Shown piece by piece: positions 9,104 through 17,846 of a stretch of DNA of 64,000 nt (the stretch's first letter is position 1; every line of letters begins with the position of its first letter). A program made the position numbers and the translations under genes. Under the pieces are notes generated by a model. It did no database searches and was not told where the DNA came from. It saw nothing but the letters and a program-made list of their open reading frames with translations. The DNA is from Myxacorys californica WJT36-NPBG1 (GTDB lineage: Bacteria > Cyanobacteriota > Cyanobacteriia > Leptolyngbyales > Leptolyngbyaceae): NCBI GenBank assembly GCA_019359315.1, contig JAHHHO010000014.1, positions 1 to 64,000 of the forward strand. The letters run 5' to 3'.

Positions 9104-9494
9104 ACTGTATCTTTTGCTTTATACATTTCTAATCATGTTCAGGAATTTCTTAGATATCTGCCCCTACGCTGGGTATAGTCTGTTTGTCCTAAATGAGGAA
9201 ATCGTGGTTAAAAGGCAAGGGAGAAGGGTGATGGTTGATTCAAGCCTATACCTGGAGAGCTTTTTTACCGACCACCCAGCTTCTCAAACATCTTTTAAGT
9301 AATGTTCTGGAAGTAACGTTCCGGACAAAGCTAGGAGAATCACCGGATTAGATGCTGAGATTAAGACACCATAATTTAGTGTTCAACGAGGACATCTAGG
9401 TACTTCTAAATTCAAGGTTCAGGAGTAGTGCGATTGTCTCGCTTACGTTCTGACAAATTAGAAAATTATCCTGCCAGTCAGTGCCCAAGTTCTA
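9104..9494. other. Gene-free stretch between VKOR-like and FTR1 genes
   Basis: About 390 bases. A 73-codon plus-strand frame overlaps the VKOR-like start but has no family likeness, so I do not call it. A 7-bp imperfect hairpin lies near 9304-9326 (TCTGGAA with TTCCGGA). Nothing else is recognisable. Confidence 0.5.
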
Positions 9495-10424
9495 TTAGCT
9501 TTCAACAGCACTAGGCTGAGTGGGGGTCGATGTTGCACCCAAGCTTTGGAAGTAGAGACCACCAACAGTTAGAAGAAATAGAACATATGCGATCGCTTCG
9601 ACAACATACAGATGATCCACATATCCAAATAGCGTATGCAAAATAACGCCAGGAAATTGTTTAGCCGGTAATGCTTGCGACGTATCCCAGACTAACTTTC
9701 CTAAAAAGCAAGACTGATCTGTTGCGGCAACGCAAACCGAAGCAAACCGAGGATCAAGCTGAGACAAAATAAATGCGCCTTTATCGAAATGGGCAAGCGC
9801 TGAGATCACCAATCCTGAAACGATCAGCAGGAGAAACACACCCATCACCTGAAAGAACTGCCGTAAGTTGATTTTGATCCCCAGTTTGAACAACGCGATT
9901 CCGATCGCGATCGCGCCAATTAACCCAGCGATCGCGCCGACAACCGGAAGCCAGCCTTGCTGAAACTGAGCCGCAATAAAAACAACTGTTTCAAACCCTT
10001 CTCTCAGAACTGCAAAGAAAATAATTCCAAAAATTCCCCAACCTGCGCCACGGTTAACCGCTTTGCCAATCTCCTGTTCAACCTCGGACTTGAGAGATTT
10101 AGCTTGTTTTGTCATCCAAATCAGCATCCAACTGAGCAGCGCGATCGCAACGGCTCCAAACACGCCTTCTAAAATCGGCTTCAAGGCTGGCGCATAAGGC
10201 TGATTTGAGCGCTCTAGAAGTTGCAACGTCCAGACAAACAGCCAGCCCACTAAACCACTGGCTAAAATACCCGTTCCGATGCCACTGTAAACCCAGCCAT
10301 TCAGATTAGATTTGTTGGATTTGTTGAGATACGCCAAGACAATTCCAACGACTAAAGCCGCCTCGACACCCTCACGTAAAGTAATGATAAACGTGGGAAT
10401 TGCTGCACTGAAGTCCATCGGCAT
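9495..10424 (-). CDS. FTR1-family high-affinity iron permease
   Basis: An integral membrane permease of 309 residues with about seven hydrophobic helices. The two REGxE iron-binding motifs are present: REGVEAAL in the first helix (near residue 17) and REGFETVVF in the fourth (near residue 141). These define the Ftr1/EfeU family, which moves ferric iron across the inner membrane. No EfeO or EfeB gene is adjacent. A zinc-ribbon membrane protein lies 94 bases upstream on the same strand and may be co-transcribed. Confidence 0.93.
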   Translation of the reverse strand: MPMDFSAAIPTFIITLREGVEAALVVGIVLAYLNKSNKSNLNGWVYSGIGTGILASGLVGWLFVWTLQLLERSNQPYAPALKPILEGVFGAVAIALLSWMLIWMTKQAKSLKSEVEQEIGKAVNRGAGWGIFGIIFFAVLREGFETVVFIAAQFQQGWLPVVGAIAGLIGAIAIGIALFKLGIKINLRQFFQVMGVFLLLIVSGLVISALAHFDKGAFILSQLDPRFASVCVAATDQSCFLGKLVWDTSQALPAKQFPGVILHTLFGYVDHLYVVEAIAYVLFLLTVGGLYFQSLGATSTPTQPSAVES

Positions 10425-10518
10425 AATGAGAGCTTTACACTGGAGGTTCAGCTTCTACGATATGCGAAAAAGGTTTGGCAGATCCCCGTCCAAACGCTAA
10501 ATCTTTTTCAGCAAGTGC

Positions 10519-11070
10519 TTAACGCTGATCGAGCAACCGCCGCAGTCGCACCTTACTCGAGACATAGAACGGAAACTGATAGTGTTCTGCCATCAACCAC
10601 GACACAAACCCGAAATGCAGCGCAAAAGTCAGCCCGATCCAAACCGTAGGTAGCCAAGACCCAGGGCTGCCGTCAAGCGGTGGAAAAGCGTGAGACGAAA
10701 GCCAAATCAGCGAAGGAGGCAAGACCACCAGCGCCACGCTCACTAGCCAGATCACGACCGTTAAATCGACATCAAGCTGATTTGCGGCTTGCCAATTTCG
10801 CCCTGTCCAACGCCAGGTCATGGGTTGAGAACTATCTTCAACATGAATAGACTGTTCTCGCAGATTGGCGGTGAAGATGTGACGGCAAAAATTACAGGCA
10901 AACGCATCCATCAAGGTCAGAGACTCGATGTGACCGTGGCGGCAAATCGGACAAATGTAAGTTTCTTGAAAGGTGAGGGCGCGTCGATCTTCTAGACTTG
11001 GCTTTGCCAAACCCTTCGGAGCTTCGCGGAGCGAATCGTGAGAACCAGAATCGTGTTTAGAATGCGGCAT
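10519..11070 (-). CDS. Zinc-ribbon membrane protein of unknown function
   Basis: An ATG at 11070 preceded by AAGGAA gives 183 residues; a longer frame from a TTG at 11103 is less likely. Residues 35-65 hold two CxxC pairs (CPICRHGH and CNFCRH), a zinc ribbon. Two hydrophobic segments follow (VVIWLVSVALVVLPPSLIWL and the PTVWIGLTFALHFGFVSW region). Residues near the N-terminus (SLREAPKGLAKP) are encoded by a dispersed repeat. It precedes the FTR1 gene on the same strand, so a link to metal handling is possible; function is otherwise unknown. Confidence 0.75.
   Translation of the reverse strand: MPHSKHDSGSHDSLREAPKGLAKPSLEDRRALTFQETYICPICRHGHIESLTLMDAFACNFCRHIFTANLREQSIHVEDSSQPMTWRWTGRNWQAANQLDVDLTVVIWLVSVALVVLPPSLIWLSSHAFPPLDGSPGSWLPTVWIGLTFALHFGFVSWLMAEHYQFPFYVSSKVRLRRLLDQR
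11011..11036 (-). repeat. Dispersed hairpin repeat, family 1, inside the zinc-ribbon gene
   Basis: On the minus strand: ATTCGCTCCGCGAAG then CTCCGAAGGGT. The stem TTCGC/GCGAA replaces TTGGC/GCCAA seen in the copies at 11818 and 26113, while the loop TCC and the tail AAGCTCCGAAGG are identical. It is read in frame as DSLREAPKG. Confidence 0.7.
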
Positions 11071-11173
11071 AATCGATTCCTTCATGGGAAGGATATTCTT
11101 CAACTCTAGGCTTCCTTCAATCTAAACGATCGAGTTTGCTGATTGGTTTCACTCTCCAAAACGATTCATCTCT

Positions 11174-11204
11174 TAATAAAAAGAGACATCTAATATTAGA
11201 TGCC
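11174..11204 (-). terminator. Rho-independent terminator of the lipoprotein gene
   Basis: The perfect palindrome CATCTAATATTAGATG (11187-11202) is followed on the minus strand by TCTCTTTTTATT. It lies about 90 bases downstream of the lipoprotein stop. Confidence 0.65.
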
Positions 11205-11291
11205 TCCAGAGGTTCAAACCGAAACCTTGTTGTGACGTTATTCGAGTCGAGTCACGAATGTTGTTTCACAAATGTTGTTCAATGTCTGTGC

Positions 11292-12095
11292 TTACGCACC
11301 TACCGTTTTCAGCACTTCTTGACCATTTTGCTGAAGAATCACGGTCGGTTGTCCGTTTTTGCTCATCGTGATGCGCTTTAGCAGAACTTTTCCATTGGCG
11401 AGGTAGTCTCCAGACTGCACATATCGCGCTGAAGCGTCGGGTTCTTGCACGATCGCAGTCAACTTACCGCCCACTTGCAGCACGCCAGTAATCGCTACGG
11501 TATCGGCTAGGTTTGTCAGGGTTGGGGGTGCTGCTTGAAACGTTTCGGTTGGGGAAGCCGCTGCGGGTAAAGAAGGAAGAACCGTAATCGGTGCAGGGAC
11601 AGGTAGAATCGCCGCTTGCACAGGTTGCGGACTTAGCGCCGTTGGTTTGACTTGTACTTTTGGCAACGGCATCGGCTGGCTAAAGCTGAGCTTGGCGCTG
11701 GCCTGTGATTTACTGGCTTGTGGCTTACTAACAGTAGGCTGAGGGGTAGTTGCTACAAACTGAGCCGCCACCGTTGGACTCACTCTTAAGTCACCCGGCG
11801 GTAATGCTGCAAACGGATCGCGATTGGCTCCGCCAAGCTCCGAAGGATTGGGCGTGTCAGGCTGAGAGGAATTTGTTGCAACCTCAGCTAATCGCGTTGA
11901 CCCGTTCGTAACTTGAATCATGCCTGCGATCGGGATGGGAGCGAGAGGAGGATTTGCGGCAGGAACAGTAGGCTGGGAAAAAGTCTGAGGTGCTGGTAAA
12001 GGTGCTTTTGCTTGGGTGGCGGCATTATTGCTACGGCAGCTTGACAGTACTAATGCTGCTAAAGCTAGACCAGTCACTAATTTTAGGGTTTTCAT
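11292..12095 (-). CDS. Proline-rich lipoprotein with C-terminal PilP/GspC-like segment
   Basis: A 267-residue secreted protein. The N-terminal signal MKTLKLVTGLALAALVLSSC ends in a lipobox (LSSC, Cys20). Residues 25-190 are low complexity (Pro, Ala, Ser, Gln). The last 70 residues (ITGVLQVGGKLTAIV, YVQSGDYLANGKVLLKRI, VILQQNGQEVLK) resemble the small beta domain of PilP or GspC proteins that link pilus or secretin parts. The family call is by eye and tentative. [10 protein letters not shown] within the linker is translated from a dispersed repeat. No pilus gene is adjacent. Confidence 0.65.
   Translation of the reverse strand: MKTLKLVTGLALAALVLSSCRSNNAATQAKAPLPAPQTFSQPTVPAANPPLAPIPIAGMIQVTNGSTRLAEVATNSSQPDTPNPSELGGANRDPFAALPPGDLRVSPTVAAQFVATTPQPTVSKPQASKSQASAKLSFSQPMPLPKVQVKPTALSPQPVQAAILPVPAPITVLPSLPAAASPTETFQAAPPTLTNLADTVAITGVLQVGGKLTAIVQEPDASARYVQSGDYLANGKVLLKRITMSKNGQPTVILQQNGQEVLKTVGA
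11818..11848 (+). repeat. Dispersed hairpin repeat, family 1, inside the lipoprotein gene
   Basis: A 31-bp sequence identical to 26113-26143. It begins TCGCGATTGGCTCCGCCAAG and continues CTCCGAAGGAT. TTGGC-TCC-GCCAA forms a hairpin. On the minus strand it is translated in frame as PSELGGANR. Confidence 0.85.
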
Positions 12096-12234
12096 ACTGA
12101 CTTTTTACTCACACGTGGTTCATTTTTCTCAGGATGTTTTCTATTCTTCCCAACGCACGTTTTATTCCAACAGTTTTATTTTGATAGAGAAGATTTACGG
12201 AGAATTCACTCGCTGGCTTTTCTAGAATGGAGGG

Positions 12235-14490
12235 ATGAACCGAGCAACGCACCCTATTTCTAAAGATCTTGTTCTTGTTGGTGGTGGGCACAGCCACGCG
12301 ATCGCGCTTCGCATGTTTGCCATGCGTCCTCTGCCTGGAGTCCGAATAACGCTGATTAGCGACGCTTCAGATACGCCGTATTCAGGCATGTTGCCAGGAC
12401 ATGTAGCCGGATTCTACTCACATGAGGAATGTCATATTAATCTGCGATCGCTCTGTCAAATCGCTCAGGTTAATTTCATCCGCGATCGCGTTATCGGATT
12501 AGATCTGATTAACGATCGCGTGCAGTGTGCTAATCATCCCGCGATCGCATTTGATCTTGTATCAATTGATACTGGTAGTACACCAAAGTTACCGTCAGCG
12601 TTTCCGCACTCTAAACACCACGTGGCTGCAAAACCAATTGCGACGTTTCTAGAGTGGTGGTATCAGTTGGGTGAGAATGTTCCACCGAATCTGAGCCTTG
12701 GCATTGTTGGTGGTGGGACTGGTGGCGTTGAACTGGCGTTGAATATGCAACATCGGTTGCGTGATCTGTGTTGTCAACCCGAATCAGACGATTTCACAAT
12801 TCACTTATTTCAGCGTAGCCAGACGCTAATGCCAAAGCATAATACACGGGTGCAACGGCATTTCGAGCAACTCTTGCGCGATCGCGGTATTCAACTCCAT
12901 TTAGGAGAAACGGTTCAGGGAATTGAGAATGATGCGATCGTATGTGAATCGGGACTAATGGTTCCGTGTGATGCGACCGTTTGGGTCACGCAAGCAACGG
13001 CTCCAAAGTGGCTGGCAGAATCGGGATTGACCGTTGACGCGGATGGATTCGTTCTAGTCAACGACACCTTACAATCGGTCTCCCATTCCCAAGTTTTTGC
13101 GGCGGGAGATGTTGCCACAATGGTGAACTATTCTCGACCAAAAGCGGGTGTGTTTGCCGTGCGTCAGGGAAAACCACTATTTCAAAATCTCCAACATGCT
13201 CTCACGGCAAGACCGTTGAAGCCCTATCGACCGCAGAGGAACTATCTCAGTTTGATTGGAACGGGGGACCAGTCGGCTGTCGCATCTTATGGACAGTTGG
13301 GATTTCAGGCGGGCTGGTTGTGGACGGTCAAAGATTGCATCGATCGAGCGTTTATGAATCGCTTTACTGGATTAGAAGCGACAATGACAGCATCAATGAC
13401 AACACCTAGAACGAAGGAGACAAATCGCACTCGCGCTGTTGTAGAGCAAATGCGCTGTCTAGGTTGTGGTGCAAAAGTTGGTAGCAGCACCTTAGAACAA
13501 GTTTTACAACGCATTGGAGACGAATTACCTAATCCCCAACGCAATGATATTTTGATCGGACTTGATGATCCTGATGATGCGGCTGTGATGCAAATTCCAT
13601 CGGGAAAAGCAATGGTGCAAACAATCGATTATTTTCCCGCGTTAGTGAGCGATCCATTTTTATTTGGGCAAATTAGCACGAATCATAGTTTGAGCGATCT
13701 GTTTGCAATGGGTGCAACGCCACAGAGCGCTCTTGCGATCGCAACCCTTCCCTACGCAACCGAAGCCAAACAAGAAGAAATGCTCTATCAACTCCTTTCA
13801 GGAGCCGTTAAAACCTTGCAGCGATCGCACGCTGTTTTGGTTGGCGGACACACCGTTGAAGGCGAAAAACTCGCGTTTGGCTTAACGTGTAATGGGGTCG
13901 CAGATCCAGATCGATTACTGCGAAAAACCGGAATGCAAGCCGGACAAGTTCTAATTCTGACCAAACCTCTTGGCACAGGAACCCTATTTGCTGCTGAGAT
14001 GCGCCAAAAAGCAAAAGCCAGATGGATCGATGGCGCGATCGCATCGATGCTCCTGTCCAATCAAGACGCGGCGAACTGCTTTCTCAAGCATGGCGCAACT
14101 GCTTGCACCGATATTACGGGATTTGGGTTATTGGGACATTTGGTTGAGATGGTGCGTGCTTCAAAGGTTGCGGTCACACTGTCTTTAGAAGCACTGCCCT
14201 TTCTGGAAGGCGCGCAAGCCTGTGTTGAACAAGAAATTTTTAGTTCTCTCCATCCGCAGAATATCCGAGCGAGTCAATGGATCGAAAACCTTTCTGCTGT
14301 CCGCTCTCACCCAGCCTTTCCACTCCTGTTTGATCCGCAAACATCCGGCGGCTTGCTTGCTGCTGTGCCATCGGCTCACGCAGATCCTTGTCTATCGTCT
14401 CTCAAAGCCGCAGGGTACGCTCACAGCACTATCATCGGATCTGTCCGTTCTCACCACGATGGTCTAGAACCCGTTACGATCGCACAATAG
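12235..14490 (+). CDS. selD: Fusion of NAD(P)/FAD oxidoreductase and selenophosphate synthase
   Basis: A 751-residue two-domain protein. Residues 1-385 are a pyridine nucleotide-disulfide oxidoreductase resembling type II NADH dehydrogenases: FAD motif LVGGGHSH near residue 16, NAD motif IVGGGTGGVE near 158, and VFAAGDVATM near 290. Residues 400-745 are SelD (selenide, water dikinase), which makes selenophosphate from selenide and ATP. The active-site segment is CLGCGAKVG, keeping the equivalents of E. coli Cys17 and Lys20. GLDDPDDAAVM, GGHTVEGEK and DPQTSGGLL are further SelD blocks. This fusion is known in cyanobacteria. The MnmH gene follows 26 bases downstream. Confidence 0.95.
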   Translation: MNRATHPISKDLVLVGGGHSHAIALRMFAMRPLPGVRITLISDASDTPYSGMLPGHVAGFYSHEECHINLRSLCQIAQVNFIRDRVIGLDLINDRVQCANHPAIAFDLVSIDTGSTPKLPSAFPHSKHHVAAKPIATFLEWWYQLGENVPPNLSLGIVGGGTGGVELALNMQHRLRDLCCQPESDDFTIHLFQRSQTLMPKHNTRVQRHFEQLLRDRGIQLHLGETVQGIENDAIVCESGLMVPCDATVWVTQATAPKWLAESGLTVDADGFVLVNDTLQSVSHSQVFAAGDVATMVNYSRPKAGVFAVRQGKPLFQNLQHALTARPLKPYRPQRNYLSLIGTGDQSAVASYGQLGFQAGWLWTVKDCIDRAFMNRFTGLEATMTASMTTPRTKETNRTRAVVEQMRCLGCGAKVGSSTLEQVLQRIGDELPNPQRNDILIGLDDPDDAAVMQIPSGKAMVQTIDYFPALVSDPFLFGQISTNHSLSDLFAMGATPQSALAIATLPYATEAKQEEMLYQLLSGAVKTLQRSHAVLVGGHTVEGEKLAFGLTCNGVADPDRLLRKTGMQAGQVLILTKPLGTGTLFAAEMRQKAKARWIDGAIASMLLSNQDAANCFLKHGATACTDITGFGLLGHLVEMVRASKVAVTLSLEALPFLEGAQACVEQEIFSSLHPQNIRASQWIENLSAVRSHPAFPLLFDPQTSGGLLAAVPSAHADPCLSSLKAAGYAHSTIIGSVRSHHDGLEPVTIAQ

Positions 14491-14516
14491 TTAAGTGGCG
14501 ATTACACCGTATCTTC

Positions 14517-15572
14517 ATGTCGCAAAGCTACTCTGTTGATGATTTTCTAAATCGTTCTACCCTGCTTCTAGACACTCGAAGCCCAGGAGAATATGAACAA
14601 GGACGAATTCCGGGTGCAACCAGTTTTCCGCTCTTTTCTGACGCAGAACGGGCACAAGTGGGCACATGTTACAAACAGCAAGGACAAGAAGACGCGATCG
14701 AACTGGGGTTAGAACTAGTTGCGCCGAAAATGGTGGAATTTGTTAGAACCGCAAAGCAGCTTGCCCCAACTCGGCAGGTGCGGCTGCACTGTTGGCGTGG
14801 CGGAATGCGAAGCAGCAGCATGGCATGGCTTCTAGAAACCGCTGGCTTTGATGTGACGCGACTGAAAGGAGGCTACAAAGCCTTTCGGGAATGGGTGCGA
14901 TCGACACTTTCTACACCTCGATCCATTCTCACGCTGGGCGGCATGACCGGAACAGGCAAAACTCAAATGCTGTATGCTTTGGCTGAGCAAGGAGAACAAA
15001 TTTTAGATTTAGAAGCATTAGCCAATCATCGCGGCAGCAGTTACGGAGCGCTAGGACTGCCCGACCAGCCCACAACCGAGCAGTTTGAAAACGAGATTGC
15101 GATGCGATGGTCAACATTGGATCCGACTCGTCCGGTATGGATTGAAGCAGAAAGTCGGCGGGTTGGCATGTGTCGTGTGCCGGATGAATTGTTTACGCAA
15201 ATGATGCGATCGCCCGTGGTGAGAATGGTGCGATCGCAGCAAGAACGAATTAATTTACTGTTAGATGTTTATGGTTCTGCCAATCCCGAAGAGTTGATTG
15301 AGGCAACTGCACGGATCAGTAAAAAGTTAGGAGGACAACACGCGAAACAAGCGATTAGCTGTATCCGTCAAGGGAATTTAGCACCTGCAATCAACATTGT
15401 ATTAAATTACTACGACAAAACTTACCTATACGATCTGCAACGCCGAAATACAATTATTCAATCAGTTGATGTGACAGAACTACCCCTTCAAGTTGCAGCA
15501 AAACGACTGATTGATAAATCGAAACAGATAGTTAAAGAGCAATCAGTTCAAGAGCCAATTATTTCTCACTAA
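14517..15572 (+). CDS. mnmH: tRNA 2-selenouridine synthase
   Basis: MnmH (SelU) uses selenophosphate to convert 2-thiouridine at the wobble position of Lys, Glu and Gln tRNAs to 2-selenouridine through a geranylated intermediate. The ATG at 14517 gives MSQSYSVDDF and 351 residues; a longer frame starts inside selD. An N-terminal rhodanese domain carries LDTRSPGEYEQG and the catalytic loop LHCWRGGMRSSS near residue 91. A P-loop GMTGTGKTQM follows near residue 142. The gap to selD is 26 bases and forms a selenium operon. tRNA-Lys(UUU), a predicted substrate, is 13 kb away. Confidence 0.95.
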   Translation: MSQSYSVDDFLNRSTLLLDTRSPGEYEQGRIPGATSFPLFSDAERAQVGTCYKQQGQEDAIELGLELVAPKMVEFVRTAKQLAPTRQVRLHCWRGGMRSSSMAWLLETAGFDVTRLKGGYKAFREWVRSTLSTPRSILTLGGMTGTGKTQMLYALAEQGEQILDLEALANHRGSSYGALGLPDQPTTEQFENEIAMRWSTLDPTRPVWIEAESRRVGMCRVPDELFTQMMRSPVVRMVRSQQERINLLLDVYGSANPEELIEATARISKKLGGQHAKQAISCIRQGNLAPAINIVLNYYDKTYLYDLQRRNTIIQSVDVTELPLQVAAKRLIDKSKQIVKEQSVQEPIISH

Positions 15573-15601
15573 AGCAAACAGAACATTAAAGGAAATTTTC
15601 A

Positions 15602-15955
15602 ATGCTATTATCTATTTCTGATACTCACTTCAAAATTGATTTGGATCTTTGGGAACGAATTTGGGCGTTTTATTTCAACGCAGATTTACACATTCCATTA
15701 GCTCACATCGTTCGGGCATCAACTGAGGAGCCATCCAGCGATTGGCGAGAAGTCCGGATGCCAGGAACTGCCATTCCGGGCGTGATTAAAGCCGGAACTT
15801 ATTACACGTCGCGGGGAAAAGAATTTTGGTATGTGACTCGTGGCAGCAATTATCTAACGTTGGAATTGAAGGATGAATTTTATCAAAAAATTGTCTTAAC
15901 GATCGAACAAAACCAAACGTGGGCAGATCAGCTCAATGAGCGTCTCGCAATCTAA
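15602..15955 (+). CDS. PH-like domain protein of unknown function
   Basis: A 117-residue soluble protein, about 30 bases after mnmH and on the same strand. The pattern LWERIWAFYFNADLHIPLAHI, then MPGTAIPGVIKAGTYYT, FWYVTRG and YLTLELKDEFYQKIVLTI resembles bacterial PH-like domains used as small beta-sandwich modules. No catalytic motif is visible. Whether it belongs to the selenium operon is not clear; the short spacing suggests co-transcription. Confidence 0.7.
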   Translation: MLLSISDTHFKIDLDLWERIWAFYFNADLHIPLAHIVRASTEEPSSDWREVRMPGTAIPGVIKAGTYYTSRGKEFWYVTRGSNYLTLELKDEFYQKIVLTIEQNQTWADQLNERLAI

Positions 15956-16064
15956 TGCCTAATTCTAAAAGTCCCGTTTGTTCATCTGGGCTTCTTACAG
16001 AAGGCGAATGTTTGGCGGAAGATTGAATGGCTCACTCAATCTTCCGGCGACGCAATGCAATTGA

Positions 16065-17678
16065 CTAACTCGCGGTTCCTACGGAGTTGCGCTCGGCGCT
16101 AACCACGTCTCGCTCTCGGCTCTCAGATGCTGCGTGCAGACGTTGGTTCTTCAAATACTCCTCCAGTTGGGCTTCGATCTGCGATCGCACCTCCTGGCGA
16201 TATTCCAGAAAATGCTCGTTTAACGCACACACCGAAAGGTAATGCTCGAACACACCCGGATTGCGTTTGAGAATGCTAAACAAGTGATGCCAAAATATCC
16301 AGCGTGTTTCTCGCACCACACCTTGTCTCCAGCACACCGTTAGAAAAGCTCGCAGGACTTTCCAGGTGACTTTTCTGAGCTTAGCTTTATGCCGGGGTGC
16401 GCCGAGCTTTAAGAAATGGCGATAGGTGCGATTGAGGTAGTTGCTCGGATCATAAAGCTGCCAGAATCCGCGCACATATTCGCGGGTGACTTCCTCTAAC
16501 GGGCGAGTCGGCACAAAGTTCATTAACGTGGTTTGGTTGATGTTGGCAACATCTTCCATCAGGCGTCCTTCTCGCTTCAGCCGATGCCACAATGCCGTGT
16601 CAGGCAAAGCTTGCAGCATACTGAAAATGGCGATCGGAATCGTCGTCTGTTCGACAAATCGCACAATGCGATCGCCCGCTCCCGGCGTTTCGTTGTCAAA
16701 CCCAATGATGAATCCTGCCATCACGCGCAGTCCAGTTGACGCGATCGCATCGACAGCATCACTGAGCGAGTTACGTGTATTCTGATGTTTGTTGGTGAGC
16801 GTGAGACTCGCTTCATCAGGCGTTTCAATGCCTAAAAAGACGCCGTTGAAATTGCACTCAACCATCAAATCCATTAATTCTTGATCGTTGGCTAAATCGA
16901 CCGACGCTTCTGTACTGAGGTGGAACGGATACTCATGCTCCGCCATCCACACTTTTAGCTCTTTGAGAAATAACTTAACGTTGCGCTTGTTGCCAATAAA
17001 GTTGTCATCCACCATAAAGATGCTGCGTCGCCAACCCAGTTGGTAGAGCGCCTCTAATTCGGCTAGAAGTTGCTCCGGGCTTTTGGTGCGTGGCTTGCGC
17101 CCATACAGCACAATAATGTCGCAGAACTCGCATTGAAAGGGGCAGCCCCTAGAGAACTGCACCGACATATTATCGTAAAAATCTAAGCTCAGCAGGTCAA
17201 AGCGGGGAATTGGCGTGATCGTCACATCGGGGCGCTCGCCATTGGGAGCACGAAAGACGCCTTGCGATTCGCCTCGCTGGACGGCCTCAACAAAGAGCGG
17301 TAGGGTAATCTCGCCTTCATCCAAAATAAGATAATCGGCCCCGGCGGCTTCTGCTTCTTGAGGAAGTGCCGTTGCATAGGGTCCACCGACCGCGACTGGT
17401 TTACCCCGTCGTCTCGCCTCTCGAATTTGGGCGAGAAAATCTTCTTTTTGCACAATCATGGCGGACAAAATCACGAGATCTGCCCAATCCCAATCTGCAT
17501 CGCTCAGCGTGTTCACGTTGCGATCGACGAGTCTAAATTCCCACTCCTGAGGCAAAATAGCTGCAACCGTAATCAGCCCTAAAGGAGGCAGCATTGCCTT
17601 GCGATCGACCAGTTGTAGCGCTTTCTCAAATGACCAAAAGCTTTGTGGAAAAATCGGATAAATCAGCAGAACTCGCAT
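16065..17678 (-). CDS. B12-binding domain radical SAM protein (DUF4070 type)
   Basis: A 537-residue protein. Residues 1-150 form a cobalamin-binding-like Rossmann domain (MRVLLIYPIFPQSFW, VAVGGPYATALPQEAEA, DYLILDEGE). The radical SAM cluster motif CPFQCEFC is near residue 180, followed by VDDNFIGNK and GFIIGFDNE. The C-terminal 150 residues match the DUF4070 pattern (SNYLNRTYRHFLKLG). Related cyanobacterial enzymes act on lipids or hopanoids, but the substrate is not evident. The last residues SAERNSVGTAS and the stop context come from a dispersed repeat. Confidence 0.9.
   Translation of the reverse strand: MRVLLIYPIFPQSFWSFEKALQLVDRKAMLPPLGLITVAAILPQEWEFRLVDRNVNTLSDADWDWADLVILSAMIVQKEDFLAQIREARRRGKPVAVGGPYATALPQEAEAAGADYLILDEGEITLPLFVEAVQRGESQGVFRAPNGERPDVTITPIPRFDLLSLDFYDNMSVQFSRGCPFQCEFCDIIVLYGRKPRTKSPEQLLAELEALYQLGWRRSIFMVDDNFIGNKRNVKLFLKELKVWMAEHEYPFHLSTEASVDLANDQELMDLMVECNFNGVFLGIETPDEASLTLTNKHQNTRNSLSDAVDAIASTGLRVMAGFIIGFDNETPGAGDRIVRFVEQTTIPIAIFSMLQALPDTALWHRLKREGRLMEDVANINQTTLMNFVPTRPLEEVTREYVRGFWQLYDPSNYLNRTYRHFLKLGAPRHKAKLRKVTWKVLRAFLTVCWRQGVVRETRWIFWHHLFSILKRNPGVFEHYLSVCALNEHFLEYRQEVRSQIEAQLEEYLKNQRLHAASESRERDVVSAERNSVGTAS
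16071..16102 (-). repeat. Dispersed repeat, family 2, at the 3' end of the radical SAM gene
   Basis: Minus strand: TTAGCGCCGAGCGCAACTCC then GTAGGAACCGCG. It differs at three positions from the 32-bp copy at 22425 and is related to the copy at 36742. It is translated as AERNSVGTA, immediately before Ser and the stop codon. Confidence 0.75.
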
Positions 17679-17846
17679 TCTATAAACGCCCTCACAACAG
17701 TGATAATAACGGGGATATACGGGAATCGAAGTTTACCCAAGCTTAGCGTGTTATAGCATGTTTTTTTTTAATTACAGGCTGAAGGGTTAAATCTTGCGAA
17801 CAGATGTAATGTTTTTTGAATAGCTTCAGCAACGAAGGGGCAGTAC

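Noticed and set aside
9081-9302. 73-codon plus-strand frame
   Set aside because: Overlaps the start of the VKOR-like gene, has no ribosome site and no protein-like pattern beyond a short hydrophobic run.
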